Notes: a model not told the origin generated them from the sequence alone. 64,000 nucleotides of DNA from Methylolobus aquaticus (GCA_004168015.1 SEYW01000014.1:1-64000), one strand, 5' to 3'. Positions 24,889 to 33,521 are shown, counted from the first letter of the stretch. Numbers and translations: made by a program.

Positions 24889-25503
24889 ATGAGTCGCGGT
24901 AACCTGATCGTGTTATCCGCGCCCTCGGGCGCCGGCAAGACCAGTCTCGTGCGCGCGCTGCGCGCAGAGGTCACCGGGCTCGCGGTGTCGGTGTCGCATA
25001 CGACGCGCGCTCAGCGACCGGGCGAGCGTCACGGGGAGGCCTATTTCTTCGTCGATCATGCCGAGTTCGAGCGGATGATCGCGGCCGAGGGGTTCCTCGA
25101 ATACGCCCGGGTTTTCGACAACTACTACGGCACGGCGCGGCAGACCGTGGAAGACACGCTGGCGTCCGGTCAGGACGTGCTGCTGGAGATCGACTGGCAG
25201 GGCGCGCGTGTCGTGAAGTCGCTGATGCCGGACTGCCTTTCGGTATTCGTGTTGCCGCCATCGCGCGAAGCACTGGAATCGCGCTTGCGCGACCGCGGCC
25301 AGGATCCCGACGAGGTCATCGCGCGGCGTATGCGCGATGCGATCTCGGAGATGTCGCACTATTCGGAATATGACTTCCTGATCGTCAACGACATCTTCGA
25401 GGAGGCGCTTGGCGCCCTGAAGGACATCGTGCTGACGCAGCGGTTCAGAACCTCACAGCAATCCCATCGTCTGGCGGAGCTCCTCGCCTCGCTGCTGGGT
25501 TAG
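24889..25503 (+). CDS. gmk: Guanylate kinase
   Basis: Phosphorylates GMP and dGMP with ATP. The 204-residue protein has the P-loop SAPSGAGKTSL at 10-20, the GMP-binding SVSHTTRAQRPGE with its Arg residues, and YFFVDHAEFERMI. The lid region RLRDRGQDPDEVIARRM is intact. In many gammaproteobacteria gmk is followed by rpoZ and spoT; here an unrelated low-GC ORF follows after seven bases. Confidence 0.96.
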   Translation: MSRGNLIVLSAPSGAGKTSLVRALRAEVTGLAVSVSHTTRAQRPGERHGEAYFFVDHAEFERMIAAEGFLEYARVFDNYYGTARQTVEDTLASGQDVLLEIDWQGARVVKSLMPDCLSVFVLPPSREALESRLRDRGQDPDEVIARRMRDAISEMSHYSEYDFLIVNDIFEEALGALKDIVLTQRFRTSQQSHRLAELLASLLG

Positions 25504-25510
25504 CTGCCTC

Positions 25511-26155
25511 ATGTCCCAAAGCCACGACGATCTCCGCGACATCTACCTCGCGATGATCAGCGAGGTGAATGAACGGCTGCGCGCTTCAGAGACTTTTTTT
25601 GCAGCCTACAACGCTGGGCAGGGCCTCGCATTCATTGACGCTGCAATCCTTCAGTTTCGAAAGGCGATGGAAGCAATAGCACTTGCGGCGATCGCGCCAT
25701 GCAAAGAGAAGTACGAAGTGTTTCGCGCTCGGGCAGATCAGCCGGACTACACGCGGGACTACCACGCCGGAAAGATCTTTCAGATTCTTGGCAAGATCAA
25801 CAAGAACTTCTATCCCCTGCCGCTACAGCCGGCAGTTCGTCAGGCAAATGGCATTTTCCACTTTGACCGCAAAGCTTCCGGATACCTGACGACGAAGCGC
25901 TTTGAGTCTCTGTATGACAGACTCGGTAAACATCTTCACGCACACAATCCGTGGAGCAACAACAAGAATCTTCAGAACTTGGTCGGCGAGATTACTTCCG
26001 CTATCGCAGAAACCCGCTCCCTTCTTGAGCTACACGCCGCATTCGTACAAACCGAGGCATTCTCTGGTGTCTGGATCACTGAAGTTAAAGTTGGCGCCGC
26101 TCCAGTCATTATTGTCGGGCAAACAGATGGCGAATTCATCGTTACCGATAACTAA
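25511..26155 (+). CDS. Uncharacterised protein, possible HEPN-like domain
   Basis: A 214-residue protein I do not recognise as a named family. The first 150 residues look mostly helical: an amphipathic start, then LAFIDAAILQFRKAMEAIALAAIA. The stretch YDRLGKHLHAHNPW at about residue 137 contains an R-x5-H motif of the kind found in HEPN ribonucleases, though the match is short. The last 40 residues look beta-rich (GVWITEVKVGAAPVIIVGQ). Codon use is less GC-rich than in gmk, seven bases upstream, suggesting insertion into the gmk locus. It is convergent with regA. No antitoxin partner is adjacent. The function is open. Confidence 0.6.
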   Translation: MSQSHDDLRDIYLAMISEVNERLRASETFFAAYNAGQGLAFIDAAILQFRKAMEAIALAAIAPCKEKYEVFRARADQPDYTRDYHAGKIFQILGKINKNFYPLPLQPAVRQANGIFHFDRKASGYLTTKRFESLYDRLGKHLHAHNPWSNNKNLQNLVGEITSAIAETRSLLELHAAFVQTEAFSGVWITEVKVGAAPVIIVGQTDGEFIVTDN

Positions 26156-26236
26156 CCCATCCTTTACAGCCGACCGCCCTCGCGCACCGCTGACATCCGA
26201 CTTTAGCCTCCAGAACTGACAGGTTCAGTCTTTCGA

Positions 26237-26797
26237 CTATTCCTTCACGGGCCGTTTTTCGAGCTTGCGCTGAAGCGTGCGGCGATGCATGCCGAGCGCG
26301 CGCGCGGCGGCGGAGATGTTGCCGTCGTGCGCGACGAGCACCTTTTGCAGATGCTCCCACTCCAACCGTTTGACCGAAAGCGGCTTTTCCTTGATTTCGA
26401 CATTGGTGTCGCCCTCGTCCTTGTGCAGGGCGTTGACGATTTCGTCAGTGTCGGCCGGCTTGGTCAGGTAGTGTACGGCGCCCAGCTTGATGGCCTCGAC
26501 CGCGGTGATGATGCTCGCGAACCCGGTCAGCATGACGATGCGCGTGTTGACGTCGAGTTCGGAAAGCCGTTTGACGAGCAGCAGACCCGATTCATGGCCT
26601 ATGCGCAGGTCGATCACCGCGTATTCCGGCGTGATGCGTTCCGCCAACGCCAACCCGGCCTCAACGTCATTCGCGACATGTACTTCGAAGCCCCGCTTCT
26701 CCAGCGCCTGCGCCAGCACCGCGCAGAAGGTCGGGTCGTCGTCGACCAGCAGTAGTCGAGGATGTTCGAGTTGATCGGTTTCGAGTTCGGGTGTCAT
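26237..26797 (-). CDS. regA: RegA/PrrA-type response regulator
   Basis: A 186-residue regulator with an N-terminal receiver (about 14-130, acidic pair DDD at 19-21, phospho-acceptor Asp63 in AVIDLRIGHESG, Lys in YLTKPAD). A short linker and a Fis-type HTH follow: GNISAAARALGMHRRTLQRKL. That HTH is nearly identical in style to RegA/PrrA/ActR, regulators of redox-responsive energy metabolism. Its ATG overlaps the stop of regB in an ATGA, so the pair is translationally coupled with the kinase first. The role is inferred from family knowledge. Confidence 0.9.
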   Translation of the reverse strand: MTPELETDQLEHPRLLLVDDDPTFCAVLAQALEKRGFEVHVANDVEAGLALAERITPEYAVIDLRIGHESGLLLVKRLSELDVNTRIVMLTGFASIITAVEAIKLGAVHYLTKPADTDEIVNALHKDEGDTNVEIKEKPLSVKRLEWEHLQKVLVAHDGNISAAARALGMHRRTLQRKLEKRPVKE

Positions 26798-28128
26798 GCG
26801 GAGGGCAACAACGGAAGGGTGATGGCCGTGCGGGTACCACCGCCCGCGCGTGGCAGCAATTCGATCGAGCCGCCGAGGCGTTCGATCGTGCTGAAGGCGA
26901 GAAACAGCCCCACGCCGAGGCCGTGCTCCTTGGTGGTGATCGGGGCTTTGCCCAGATGGGCGGACAGGTCAGGAGCGATGCCGGGCCCGCGGTCGGTGAC
27001 GTCGATGAACGCGCGATCCTGATTCCAGCCGGCTTCGAGCATGACGCCTTTCGGCGAAACCTCGGCGGCGTTGTTCAGGATGTTGATCAGGGCTTGGGTC
27101 AGTGTCACTTCGGCGATGATCAGCGGCGAGGGGCCGGGCGTCCGGAGTCGATAGTCGAGAGCGACGCCCGGCTTTTCCCGGCGCCAGGTTTCGGCGACTT
27201 CGTTCAGATACCGCGTGATCGGCATCGGGTGCCCGCCTTCGGCGCGGGCTTCTCCCGCCGACGCCGACATGACGGCGAGCGCATTCTTGCAGCGGGTGAT
27301 CTGGCCGCGAAGGATCTGCATCTTTTCGCGCAGGGCCGCGAATTCCTCGGCTTCGAATTCCTGCTCCAGTTCGTGGATGACGATCGCCATCGTCCCGAGC
27401 GGCGTGCCCATCTCGTGCGCGGCGCCTGCCGCGAGCGTTCCGAGCGCGACGACCCGTTCGTTGCGCAGCGCTTGTTCCCGTGCTTCGGCCAGACGGCGTT
27501 CCCGCTCGCGCAAGGTGTTCGCCATCTCGACGACGAAATAGGCCACCAGCACGGCGCTGAAGACGAAACCAAACCACATCCCGAAGACATGCAACTGGAT
27601 GTCGTGGTGCTCCATGTAGCTGTGGGTCATCAGCGACACGTCGGAAGGCAGCGTTACGGCCTGAATCTCTGGCAGCGGCTGGTAATAGCCGATCAGCACC
27701 GTGTAGCAGGACGAGGCAAAGATGACCAGGTACCACGTGTACGAATGCGGCAGAACCGTCGCGGCGATGATCAGCGGCAGCAGGAAGAACCACGCCATGG
27801 GATTCGTGGCGCCGCCGGTGAAGTAAAGGATCGCGGTGATGGCCAGCACATCCACCGCAATCTGGGCGAACAGTTCAAATTCGCTGACTGCCGGAGCCGA
27901 GGTCAGGCGAATCCAAGTGATCCAGTTGAAGGTGCCCAGGACGGTCAATATGCCCCACAGGGGAATCTGCCGGAGAGGAATGTCGAGCCCGTATACGCTG
28001 ATCAGGATCAGCATGGCTTCCACGCCCAGCAACAGGTTCCTCAGGACGAAGAGCCAATGAAGATTCTTGCGGGCGGTTTGGTCGGAATCCGCGGGGACCG
28101 GAATCGACATCTTGGCGGGTGCGTTCAT
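26794..28128 (-). CDS. regB: RegB/PrrB-type redox sensor histidine kinase
   Basis: A 444-residue inner-membrane kinase with about six membrane segments in residues 25-205. The loop TGGATNPMAWFF (about 104-115) corresponds to the GGxxNP quinone-binding motif of RegB. The H-box is LAAGAAHEMGTPLGTM with His238. Cys280 in QITRCKNAL sits where RegB has its redox-active Cys. The HATPase part shows NILNNAAEVS and DRGPGIAPDL, then GLGVGLFLAFSTIERLGG. RegB-type kinases sense the quinone pool and cysteine redox state. It forms an operon with regA. Confidence 0.9.
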   Translation of the reverse strand: MNAPAKMSIPVPADSDQTARKNLHWLFVLRNLLLGVEAMLILISVYGLDIPLRQIPLWGILTVLGTFNWITWIRLTSAPAVSEFELFAQIAVDVLAITAILYFTGGATNPMAWFFLLPLIIAATVLPHSYTWYLVIFASSCYTVLIGYYQPLPEIQAVTLPSDVSLMTHSYMEHHDIQLHVFGMWFGFVFSAVLVAYFVVEMANTLRERERRLAEAREQALRNERVVALGTLAAGAAHEMGTPLGTMAIVIHELEQEFEAEEFAALREKMQILRGQITRCKNALAVMSASAGEARAEGGHPMPITRYLNEVAETWRREKPGVALDYRLRTPGPSPLIIAEVTLTQALINILNNAAEVSPKGVMLEAGWNQDRAFIDVTDRGPGIAPDLSAHLGKAPITTKEHGLGVGLFLAFSTIERLGGSIELLPRAGGGTRTAITLPLLPSA

Positions 28129-28187
28129 CGCGGAATTCTATCGTTTTCCAGGCGGCGTGTAAGCGGGGTGACCGGTGAGGTGGAATG

Positions 28188-28222
28188 CGGCGCCGGTGTT
28201 CCTCCCACTGCGCCCGGCGCCG
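28188..28222. promoter_or_regulatory. Inverted repeat upstream of regB
   Basis: CGGCGCCGG and CCGGCGCCG form perfect nine-base arms with a 17-base spacer, 60-95 bases before the regB ATG. It could be an operator or an mRNA leader hairpin. Confidence 0.35.
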
Positions 28223-28416
28223 ATGGAGATGGCCGGGCTAGTCGCGTGGCCCCGGAGAATGCGGTGTAGCCGTGTCCCGCCGTTTGGCCGCGACAATTTG
28301 TCACATTTTTTCGTCGGGTTTTGATCAGTATCCTTCAGCCTAACTACTTGGGTATTGATCCCTTGTTTGTTACCGAAGCACAACCGGTGCTCGAATTCCT
28401 CCTTCTATAGTGCATT

Positions 28417-28444
28417 ACAGGGCCTTTCGAGGCCCTGTTTTTTA
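28417..28444 (+). terminator. Intrinsic terminator on the plus strand, possibly ending a small RNA
   Basis: ACAGGGCCT, a TTCG tetraloop and AGGCCCTGT pair perfectly over nine bases and are followed by six T. Both flanking genes (regB and the M48-like gene) are on the minus strand, so no known gene reads into it. The AT-richer 120 bases to the left include CCTCCTTC just before the stem, a Shine-Dalgarno-complementary run of the kind seen in small regulatory RNAs. Confidence 0.7.
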
Positions 28445-28502
28445 TGCAGCAAAACCCCACAGGGCGCGCGCATGTGGCTTCTCACCCAGGCGCTGGCAGC
28501 CA

Positions 28503-29309
28503 TCAGCGGATACGATCGCAGTCGGGTTTTTTGTGCGAGCCCAGATATTGCGCCTCCAGTGCAACAGCCGTCGCCATGCCGGACTCGAGGCCGGCGCCGC
28601 GCTCGCTGCCGTGAGCCGCGTGCAAGGCCATGAACGTTCCCGATCGCGAGTTCGATTCCAGGTTCCGCCATGCCATCGCCGCCTCCCTGGGGTTGAAACC
28701 GGCTCGCCCCATCAACTCGAGTCCCAGCCGATCGGCTTCAGCCTCTTGGGCCGCGTCGTAGGGTACTGACACTCCACCCTCGACGGGTACGCCGAGCAAG
28801 CCATAGGCCAGGGCGGAATCCGGATTGCGCGAAGAGTTGAAGGCTCCGTTCAAATCGAGTTGCGGCCGGTTATGCAGCGCGGTGCCGACGCGTCGCTCCG
28901 GGTGTCGCGCCAGCATGTGCGCGACATTGTGAGCAATCACCGCCGCCAGTTGGTGCTGGTTGCGCAGCACCTTGAGCAGGCTGCTGTTCACGCCGATCTT
29001 GCCACCCGGCAGGACGAAGGTCGAAGGCGTGTCTTTGCGGAAAACGGCGATTTCCCAGTCGCCGCCCCGCGACCGCACGACCGCACCGGCTACGCAAATG
29101 ATGTGGGCATTGGTGTGCGCATCTTCATCCAGAGGCGTTGCGGCCTTGATCTGTTCGAAGGCCTTGGCGGCCAGTTTGGTGACGTTCACGGTGGCGGGCA
29201 GCGCATGCTGCGGTGCAGTCTGGCGAGGCGCCTTGGAACTGCAGCCGGCGGCTAGCAGGCTCGCTGAGCCCAGGATGATCAGAGCGCGGAATAGTCGGGT
29301 GACAAGCAT
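28503..29309 (-). CDS. M48-like lipoprotein with altered zinc motif
   Basis: A 268-residue protein with a lipoprotein signal (ASLLAAGCSS, lipidated Cys23) followed by an M48-type peptidase fold. VLPGGKIGVNSSLLKVLRNQHQLAAVIAH, usual before the zinc helix, is present in pattern. The motif itself reads HNVAH (127-131) instead of HExxH: codon 128 at 28926-28928 is AAT. The downstream helix AAQEAEADRLGLELMGRAGFNP is conserved. With the catalytic Glu replaced by Asn, peptide hydrolysis is unlikely while zinc binding by the two His may persist. The best reading is a pseudo-protease or chaperone-like relative of the LoiP/BepA group. The expression context is monocistronic, convergent with the orphan terminator at 28417. 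Confidence 0.8.
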   Translation of the reverse strand: MLVTRLFRALIILGSASLLAAGCSSKAPRQTAPQHALPATVNVTKLAAKAFEQIKAATPLDEDAHTNAHIICVAGAVVRSRGGDWEIAVFRKDTPSTFVLPGGKIGVNSSLLKVLRNQHQLAAVIAHNVAHMLARHPERRVGTALHNRPQLDLNGAFNSSRNPDSALAYGLLGVPVEGGVSVPYDAAQEAEADRLGLELMGRAGFNPREAAMAWRNLESNSRSGTFMALHAAHGSERGAGLESGMATAVALEAQYLGSHKKPDCDRIR

Positions 29310-29404
29310 TAGGCCGTGGGTCCGGTGAACGAAGCGGGTGATGATACGAGATATTGCCGATCGGGTCCAAAGACGGAACGGAGCCCGCCGGTGGACTAGT
29401 TACG

Positions 29405-30055
29405 CTAACTCGCGTGGAATGGGGCACAGGTGACGCCGGTTCCTCCGAGCCCGCAATAACCCGCAGGGTTCTTTGCCAGGTACTGTTGATGGTAAGCCTC
29501 GGCAAAGTAGAAGGGTCCCGCCGGGGCTATCTCGGTGGTAATCTTGCCGAAGCCGGCTCGGGTCAGCGCCTCCTGGAAACTCGCGCTGGATATCGTTGCG
29601 ATAGCCTGCTGTCCTTCGGAGTGGGTATAGACCGCAGAGCGATATTGGGTGCCGCGGTCGTTGCCTTGGCGCATCCCCTGTGTCGGGTCATGCGACTCCC
29701 AGAAGGTTGCTAGCAGCGTCTCGTAGGCTACCTTGGCCGGATCGAACACGACGCGCACAACTTCCGCATGGCCGGTGCCGCCCGTGCAGACTTCCTCATA
29801 GGTCGGATTGGGGGTGTAGCCACCGGCATAACCGACGGCGGTCGAATAAACCCCGGGTATCGACCAGAACTTGCGTTCCGCGCCCCAGAAGCAACCCAGG
29901 CCGAACGTGGCGATTTCCAGCCCATCCGGGTACGGGCGCTGCAGCCGGTGGCCGTTGACGAAATGGTGCTCCGGAACGGTGACGGGTGTGGCCCGACCCT
30001 GCAGTGCCGATTGGGCATCCGGCAGGGTCTGCTTGCCTTTCAGGAAACTCCACAT
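29405..30055 (-). CDS. msrA: Peptide-methionine (S)-S-oxide reductase
   Basis: Reduces methionine S-sulfoxide in proteins and free form. The protein has 216 residues from the ATG at 30055, placed after GGAGG; six more codons are open upstream. The active site GLGCFWGAE holds the catalytic Cys55. [40 protein letters not shown] and the C-terminal [13 protein letters not shown] complete the family pattern. A Cys in GYCGLGG near the end may act as a resolving residue. It is divergent from hslO, so two oxidative-stress repair proteins share one intergenic region. Confidence 0.95.
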   Translation of the reverse strand: MWSFLKGKQTLPDAQSALQGRATPVTVPEHHFVNGHRLQRPYPDGLEIATFGLGCFWGAERKFWSIPGVYSTAVGYAGGYTPNPTYEEVCTGGTGHAEVVRVVFDPAKVAYETLLATFWESHDPTQGMRQGNDRGTQYRSAVYTHSEGQQAIATISSASFQEALTRAGFGKITTEIAPAGPFYFAEAYHQQYLAKNPAGYCGLGGTGVTCAPFHAS

Positions 30056-30128
30056 GATGCCTCCGCAGTGCATTGATCCGAGGTTACCAGGCCGGCCTCG
30101 GGAAATGATCGGTCGTGGCTGGGACCGA

Positions 30129-30146
30129 AGGCCGTATAATCGGCCT
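30129..30146 (+). promoter_or_regulatory. Perfect -10 hexamer inside an inverted repeat, upstream of hslO
   Basis: TATAAT at 30135-30140 is flanked by AGGCCG and CGGCCT, making an 18-base interrupted palindrome. No good -35 is visible 17 bases upstream. The arrangement suggests an activator-dependent or repressible promoter for hslO; transcription would start near 30147. Confidence 0.45.
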
Positions 30147-30172
30147 CGACCCGCTGACCTGTTGTGGCCACG

Positions 30173-31042
30173 ATGTTACAGGAAGACAGTTTTCGTCGTT
30201 TTTTGTTCGAGGATCTCGGGGTGCGGGGCGAGTTCGTTCGCCTCGAGAACAGCTGGAAATCCGTGCTCGAACGCCATCCCTATCCCGAAACCGTCAGTCG
30301 TCAACTGGGACAGGCCCTGGCGGCGGTGGTACTGCTTTCGGCCACCATCAAGTTCAAGGGCGCGTTGATCCTGCAGGTTCAGGGGGACGGCCCGCTGCAC
30401 ACGCTGGTCGTGCAGGCCACGGACCAGCGCACGGTGCGCGGCATCGCGCACTGGCGGGGCGAGGTTCCCGAAGGTCCGCTCGACGCAGTTTTCGGAACGG
30501 GTCGGCTCGTACTCACCGTACAGTGTGAAGGCACGGAACCTTATCAGGGCGTTACCGAACTGGTTGGCGATACGCTGGCGGCAGCGATCGAACACTATTT
30601 CAAACGCTCGGAGCAGCTGGCAACGCGCCTTTGGCTGGCTGCCGATCCAGAGCGTGCTGCCGGGCTGTTCCTGCAGGAGATTCCCGGAAGCCATCAAGAT
30701 TCCGAGGACTGGTCTCGGGTCTGCCTGTTGGCCGATACCGTCACCGGCAACGAACTGCTGACGCTGCCGAGCGAGAACCTGCTCTATCGTCTGTTCAACG
30801 AAGAACGGGTCCGGCTGTTCGAGCCGGACGTCGTGACCTTCAGCTGCAACTGCTCGCGCGACCGGATCGAACGGGTGCTGGTCGCCCTCGGCCGGGCGGA
30901 GATCGAGGAAACCTTGCGGGTAGATCCTTCCATCTCCGTTCATTGCGACTTTTGCAATCGCCTTTATCAGTTCGATGCCGTGGATATCGGAAGTCTTTTC
31001 GCCGACGAGTCGCGCGTCATGGGCTCGATCCGCAAGCATTGA
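30173..31042 (+). CDS. hslO: Hsp33 redox-regulated chaperone
   Basis: A 289-residue cytoplasmic holdase switched on by oxidation and unfolding. The N-terminal substrate-binding domain begins [14 protein letters not shown] and includes the family pattern [13 protein letters not shown]-like and GGDTL-region residues. The C-terminal redox domain carries the four zinc-binding Cys as CNC (near 220) and CDFC (near 252), both seen in the sequence. The ATG at 30173 is preferred to a GTG nine bases earlier. It is convergent with the PfkB kinase gene, nine bases apart. Confidence 0.95.
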   Translation: MLQEDSFRRFLFEDLGVRGEFVRLENSWKSVLERHPYPETVSRQLGQALAAVVLLSATIKFKGALILQVQGDGPLHTLVVQATDQRTVRGIAHWRGEVPEGPLDAVFGTGRLVLTVQCEGTEPYQGVTELVGDTLAAAIEHYFKRSEQLATRLWLAADPERAAGLFLQEIPGSHQDSEDWSRVCLLADTVTGNELLTLPSENLLYRLFNEERVRLFEPDVVTFSCNCSRDRIERVLVALGRAEIEETLRVDPSISVHCDFCNRLYQFDAVDIGSLFADESRVMGSIRKH

Positions 31043-31051
31043 TGCCCGCGA

Positions 31052-31948
31052 TTACAAGCACCTGACGGCCACCGCGCTCAGCAGCGGTGCGACCTGTTCC
31101 GGACCGATCATGGCAACGTCGTGCTGCAGCGCATTGGCGGCGCCCGCCGCCGACGCATAGCGCAGCCGCTCGGCGACGGAAAACCCGCTGAGCCACCCGT
31201 GCGCCAAGCCGCCCAGATAACAGTCCCCGGAGCCGATGGGATTGACCTGGCGAATGGCCGGAGGATGCACCTGCCAGCGTCCTTCGCCGCGGATCGTGAC
31301 CTCGACCGGGGCGGCGCCATCGGTGATGTGCAGTTCCGGAACCCGGTCCCAACTGCGGCTGTGGTCCAGTTCGTCGCGATTCGGCTTGGCGAGCGTGGGT
31401 GGACTCTCTCCCGCCAGGGCCCGGTCCACCGCGGGACCGTGAGCGTCGAGCCAGCAGGGCACCGAGCAGGGTCGGCACTGTCGCAGCAGGTCCGCGTAAA
31501 CATCGTCCGCCACCCGGTCGGGCACCGAACCGCTCATGATGACCAGCCGGACCGAGGAGGCCAAGTCGGCCGCTCGCTCCCACAGCGCGCGACATTCGTC
31601 CTGCGTGACGGGAAACCCTGTCGGCAGCACGGTGGTCGGATGCTCATCCGCGTGGCTGGAGGCCATGAAGCCGACTCTCAGCGGGGCCTTGGTTTCGAGA
31701 CAGGCGTCGCGTATGCCCTCGGCCTTGACCAGCTCGCGGAGCCAGGCGCCGCTGTGGCCGCCGGCGAACCCGGTCAGGACCACCGAATACCCGTGTCGTG
31801 CCAGAAAACGTGCGACGTTGACGCCCTTGCCCTCGGCCAGCATCGCCAGGGCCGGCACGCGGTTGATGGCACCCGGAGTGAAGGCTCCGGCATGGACCAG
31901 ATTCAGCAAGGGATTCGGATTGACGATCAGAACGTCGCTGCGTTTCAT
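31052..31948 (-). CDS. PfkB family sugar kinase (hexose/1-phosphofructokinase-like)
   Basis: A 298-residue ribokinase-fold kinase from the ATG at 31948; a second ATG 57 bases upstream is possible. The N-terminal NPNPLLNLVHAGAFTPGAINRVP and GKGVNVARFLARHG are the typical 1-phosphofructokinase/tagatose-6-phosphate kinase pattern. The ATP and anion-hole motif is NPIGSGDCYLGGLAHG, with GSGD in place of the usual GAGD, keeping the catalytic Asp. VIMSGSVPDRV matches the family's SGSLP-like motif. The substrate is therefore probably a phosphorylated ketohexose, but no PTS genes or aldolase are nearby. Confidence 0.85.
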   Translation of the reverse strand: MKRSDVLIVNPNPLLNLVHAGAFTPGAINRVPALAMLAEGKGVNVARFLARHGYSVVLTGFAGGHSGAWLRELVKAEGIRDACLETKAPLRVGFMASSHADEHPTTVLPTGFPVTQDECRALWERAADLASSVRLVIMSGSVPDRVADDVYADLLRQCRPCSVPCWLDAHGPAVDRALAGESPPTLAKPNRDELDHSRSWDRVPELHITDGAAPVEVTIRGEGRWQVHPPAIRQVNPIGSGDCYLGGLAHGWLSGFSVAERLRYASAAGAANALQHDVAMIGPEQVAPLLSAVAVRCL

Positions 31949-32088
31949 CGATACGAGTAAGTCGTCCGGTCTCTGCGCGCGCGTATCGTCGCATGCTTCG
32001 ATCATCGTGTCTCGTTGCGGGCCTCCCGCGAACGCTCCCGGCGAGGCCCGCGTCTTGTGTCCTGCGCGTGACGATCCGGTGCCGCCCC

Positions 32089-32193
32089 TCAGCCCCGTTC
32101 GGTACTGACCGCCGAGGGCCGGCCCTCGGCGCTCGGCGTCGGCAGCAGCGACAACGTGCCCCAGACCAGCGAAATCAGCATCAGCGCACACAC
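32089..32193 (-). CDS. Possible small single-span membrane peptide
   Basis: A GTG at 32193 opens a 34-residue frame (M-C-A-L-M-L-I-S-L-V-W-G-T-L-S-L-L then a Pro/Ser/Arg tail). GGAGGG stands eight bases before it, a strong ribosome-binding site. Residues 3-17 could span or insert in the membrane. It lies between the VpsR-like ATPase gene and the PfkB gene on the same strand. Short length makes this tentative. Confidence 0.4.
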   Translation of the reverse strand: MCALMLISLVWGTLSLLPTPSAEGRPSAVSTERG

Positions 32194-32282
32194 GGCTTTT
32201 TCCCTCCGATGCGTCCTTCGAGTGCGGTTAGGGAACAGCGACCGACCGGCAGCTGCTGGCGTGTCGTGACAGTGATCGAGAT

Positions 32283-33521
32283 TCACGGGTACTGCCCCTG
32301 GGGCAGATGAGCCCCGTCGGACGATGGGTTGCGAAGCGGGCACCAGGGCGGAGGCGCTGCCCGCGGGACGCTGCGCAAGGCGCCGGATGGGCTTGCCAGA
32401 CCGAGATCCTCGGTATGCAGCAGATGGTCGTCGCTCATCAACATTGCCCGCCGGATGCGAGCTTGCAGTTCACGCACGTTGCCCGGCCAGCGATAGCGCA
32501 GCATCGCCTCGATCGCGGGACGGGAGAGCCGGGTCACGTGCCGGTTCAACGCCCAGTTGGCCTTGATGAAGTGTTCCGCGAGCAGCAGCAGGTCATCACC
32601 GCGCTGGCGCAACGGCGGCATCTGAAGGTGCAGTTCGTTCAGCCGGTGCAGCAGGTCGCCCCGGAACCGGCCCTCCTCGGCGGCACGTGGCAGATCCATG
32701 TGCGTGATCGCGATCAACTGTGTCTGATGCTGGTGAGCATCGAGCCAGCGCAGCAGGACGCGTTGCGCGGACTTCGACAAATCGCCGATCTCGTCCAGCA
32801 CGAGCGTGCCACGGGCGGGGGTTGCCAGCCGAAAAGCAGCTTCAGTCCGGAACTCGAGATCGCCGCGACGATCGTCCGGCAAGTCGGGGTCGCACGGGAG
32901 CAGGCATCCGGGCAGCGTCACGCAATTGATCACCCGTAAGTCTTCATGGCAGCGCCGTGAGCGCTGATGGATGACGGAAGCGGCCAGTCCTTTGCCCGTG
33001 CCGACCTCGCCCGAAATCAGGATCGGCACACCGGCGTTCGCGCTCTGCGTCAGTTGTGCATCCAGTCGCCGCATCGCCGGGCTCTCGCCCGGAACCCAGC
33101 CGGCATTCGCGCGGTTTTTGTGCGCCAGCCTCAGCGCCGCCATGTCGCTGGCCGCTTCCAGTAGCGTCGCGAACTGGGTCGGTTCCAGGGGGTCGGCCTG
33201 ATAGGCGAAGAACCGGTTGGACACCAGATCGGCAAACCTCGGGTCGCGCAATTGGTGCTTCGGCAGGACGGCCAGCCATTGAATCTGCGTTTTGGCCCGG
33301 AGAATCTCTTCATGCCATCCGGCGAACGCCGCGGAGCCTCCCGCGGAGCGGAAGTCGAAAATGCCGACCCTGAACGAACCCGTGCCAATGAGTCGTTGGG
33401 CCTCCTGGGGTGTGTGCGCGTGCTGCCACCGCCATGGGGCGAGATCCGGGAGGTTCGGGAGGGCTCTGTGGTCTGGGGGTTCGGAGATAACCAGCACGCC
33501 TGAGGGATTCGCGGTTTTCAT
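32283..33521 (-). CDS. VpsR-like enhancer-binding-type ATPase lacking GAFTGA and HTH
   Basis: A 412-residue protein. Residues 1-125 resemble a degenerate receiver of the VpsR kind (VLVISE near the start, FRVGIFDF in the middle). Residues 145-375 form a sigma54-activator-type AAA+ domain: Walker A GEVGTGKGLAAS (171-182), Walker B LVLDEIGDL (240-248), GRFRGDLLHRLN with sensor/Arg-finger-like residues, and YRWPGNVRELQARI. The stretch between Walker A and B (199-238) contains no GAFTGA loop, which sigma54 activators need. After the AAA+ domain come only about 40 low-complexity residues and no Fis-type HTH. It is therefore unlikely to be a classical activator. VpsR relatives act without sigma54, which gives one precedent. 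The paralogue gene lies 65 bases upstream in the same direction. Confidence 0.75.
   Translation of the reverse strand: MKTANPSGVLVISEPPDHRALPNLPDLAPWRWQHAHTPQEAQRLIGTGSFRVGIFDFRSAGGSAAFAGWHEEILRAKTQIQWLAVLPKHQLRDPRFADLVSNRFFAYQADPLEPTQFATLLEAASDMAALRLAHKNRANAGWVPGESPAMRRLDAQLTQSANAGVPILISGEVGTGKGLAASVIHQRSRRCHEDLRVINCVTLPGCLLPCDPDLPDDRRGDLEFRTEAAFRLATPARGTLVLDEIGDLSKSAQRVLLRWLDAHQHQTQLIAITHMDLPRAAEEGRFRGDLLHRLNELHLQMPPLRQRGDDLLLLAEHFIKANWALNRHVTRLSRPAIEAMLRYRWPGNVRELQARIRRAMLMSDDHLLHTEDLGLASPSGALRSVPRAAPPPWCPLRNPSSDGAHLPQGQYP

Noticed and set aside
26791-28269. A 492-codon plus-strand open frame opposite regB
   Set aside because: Shadow of the kinase gene, with no domain pattern and no start signals.
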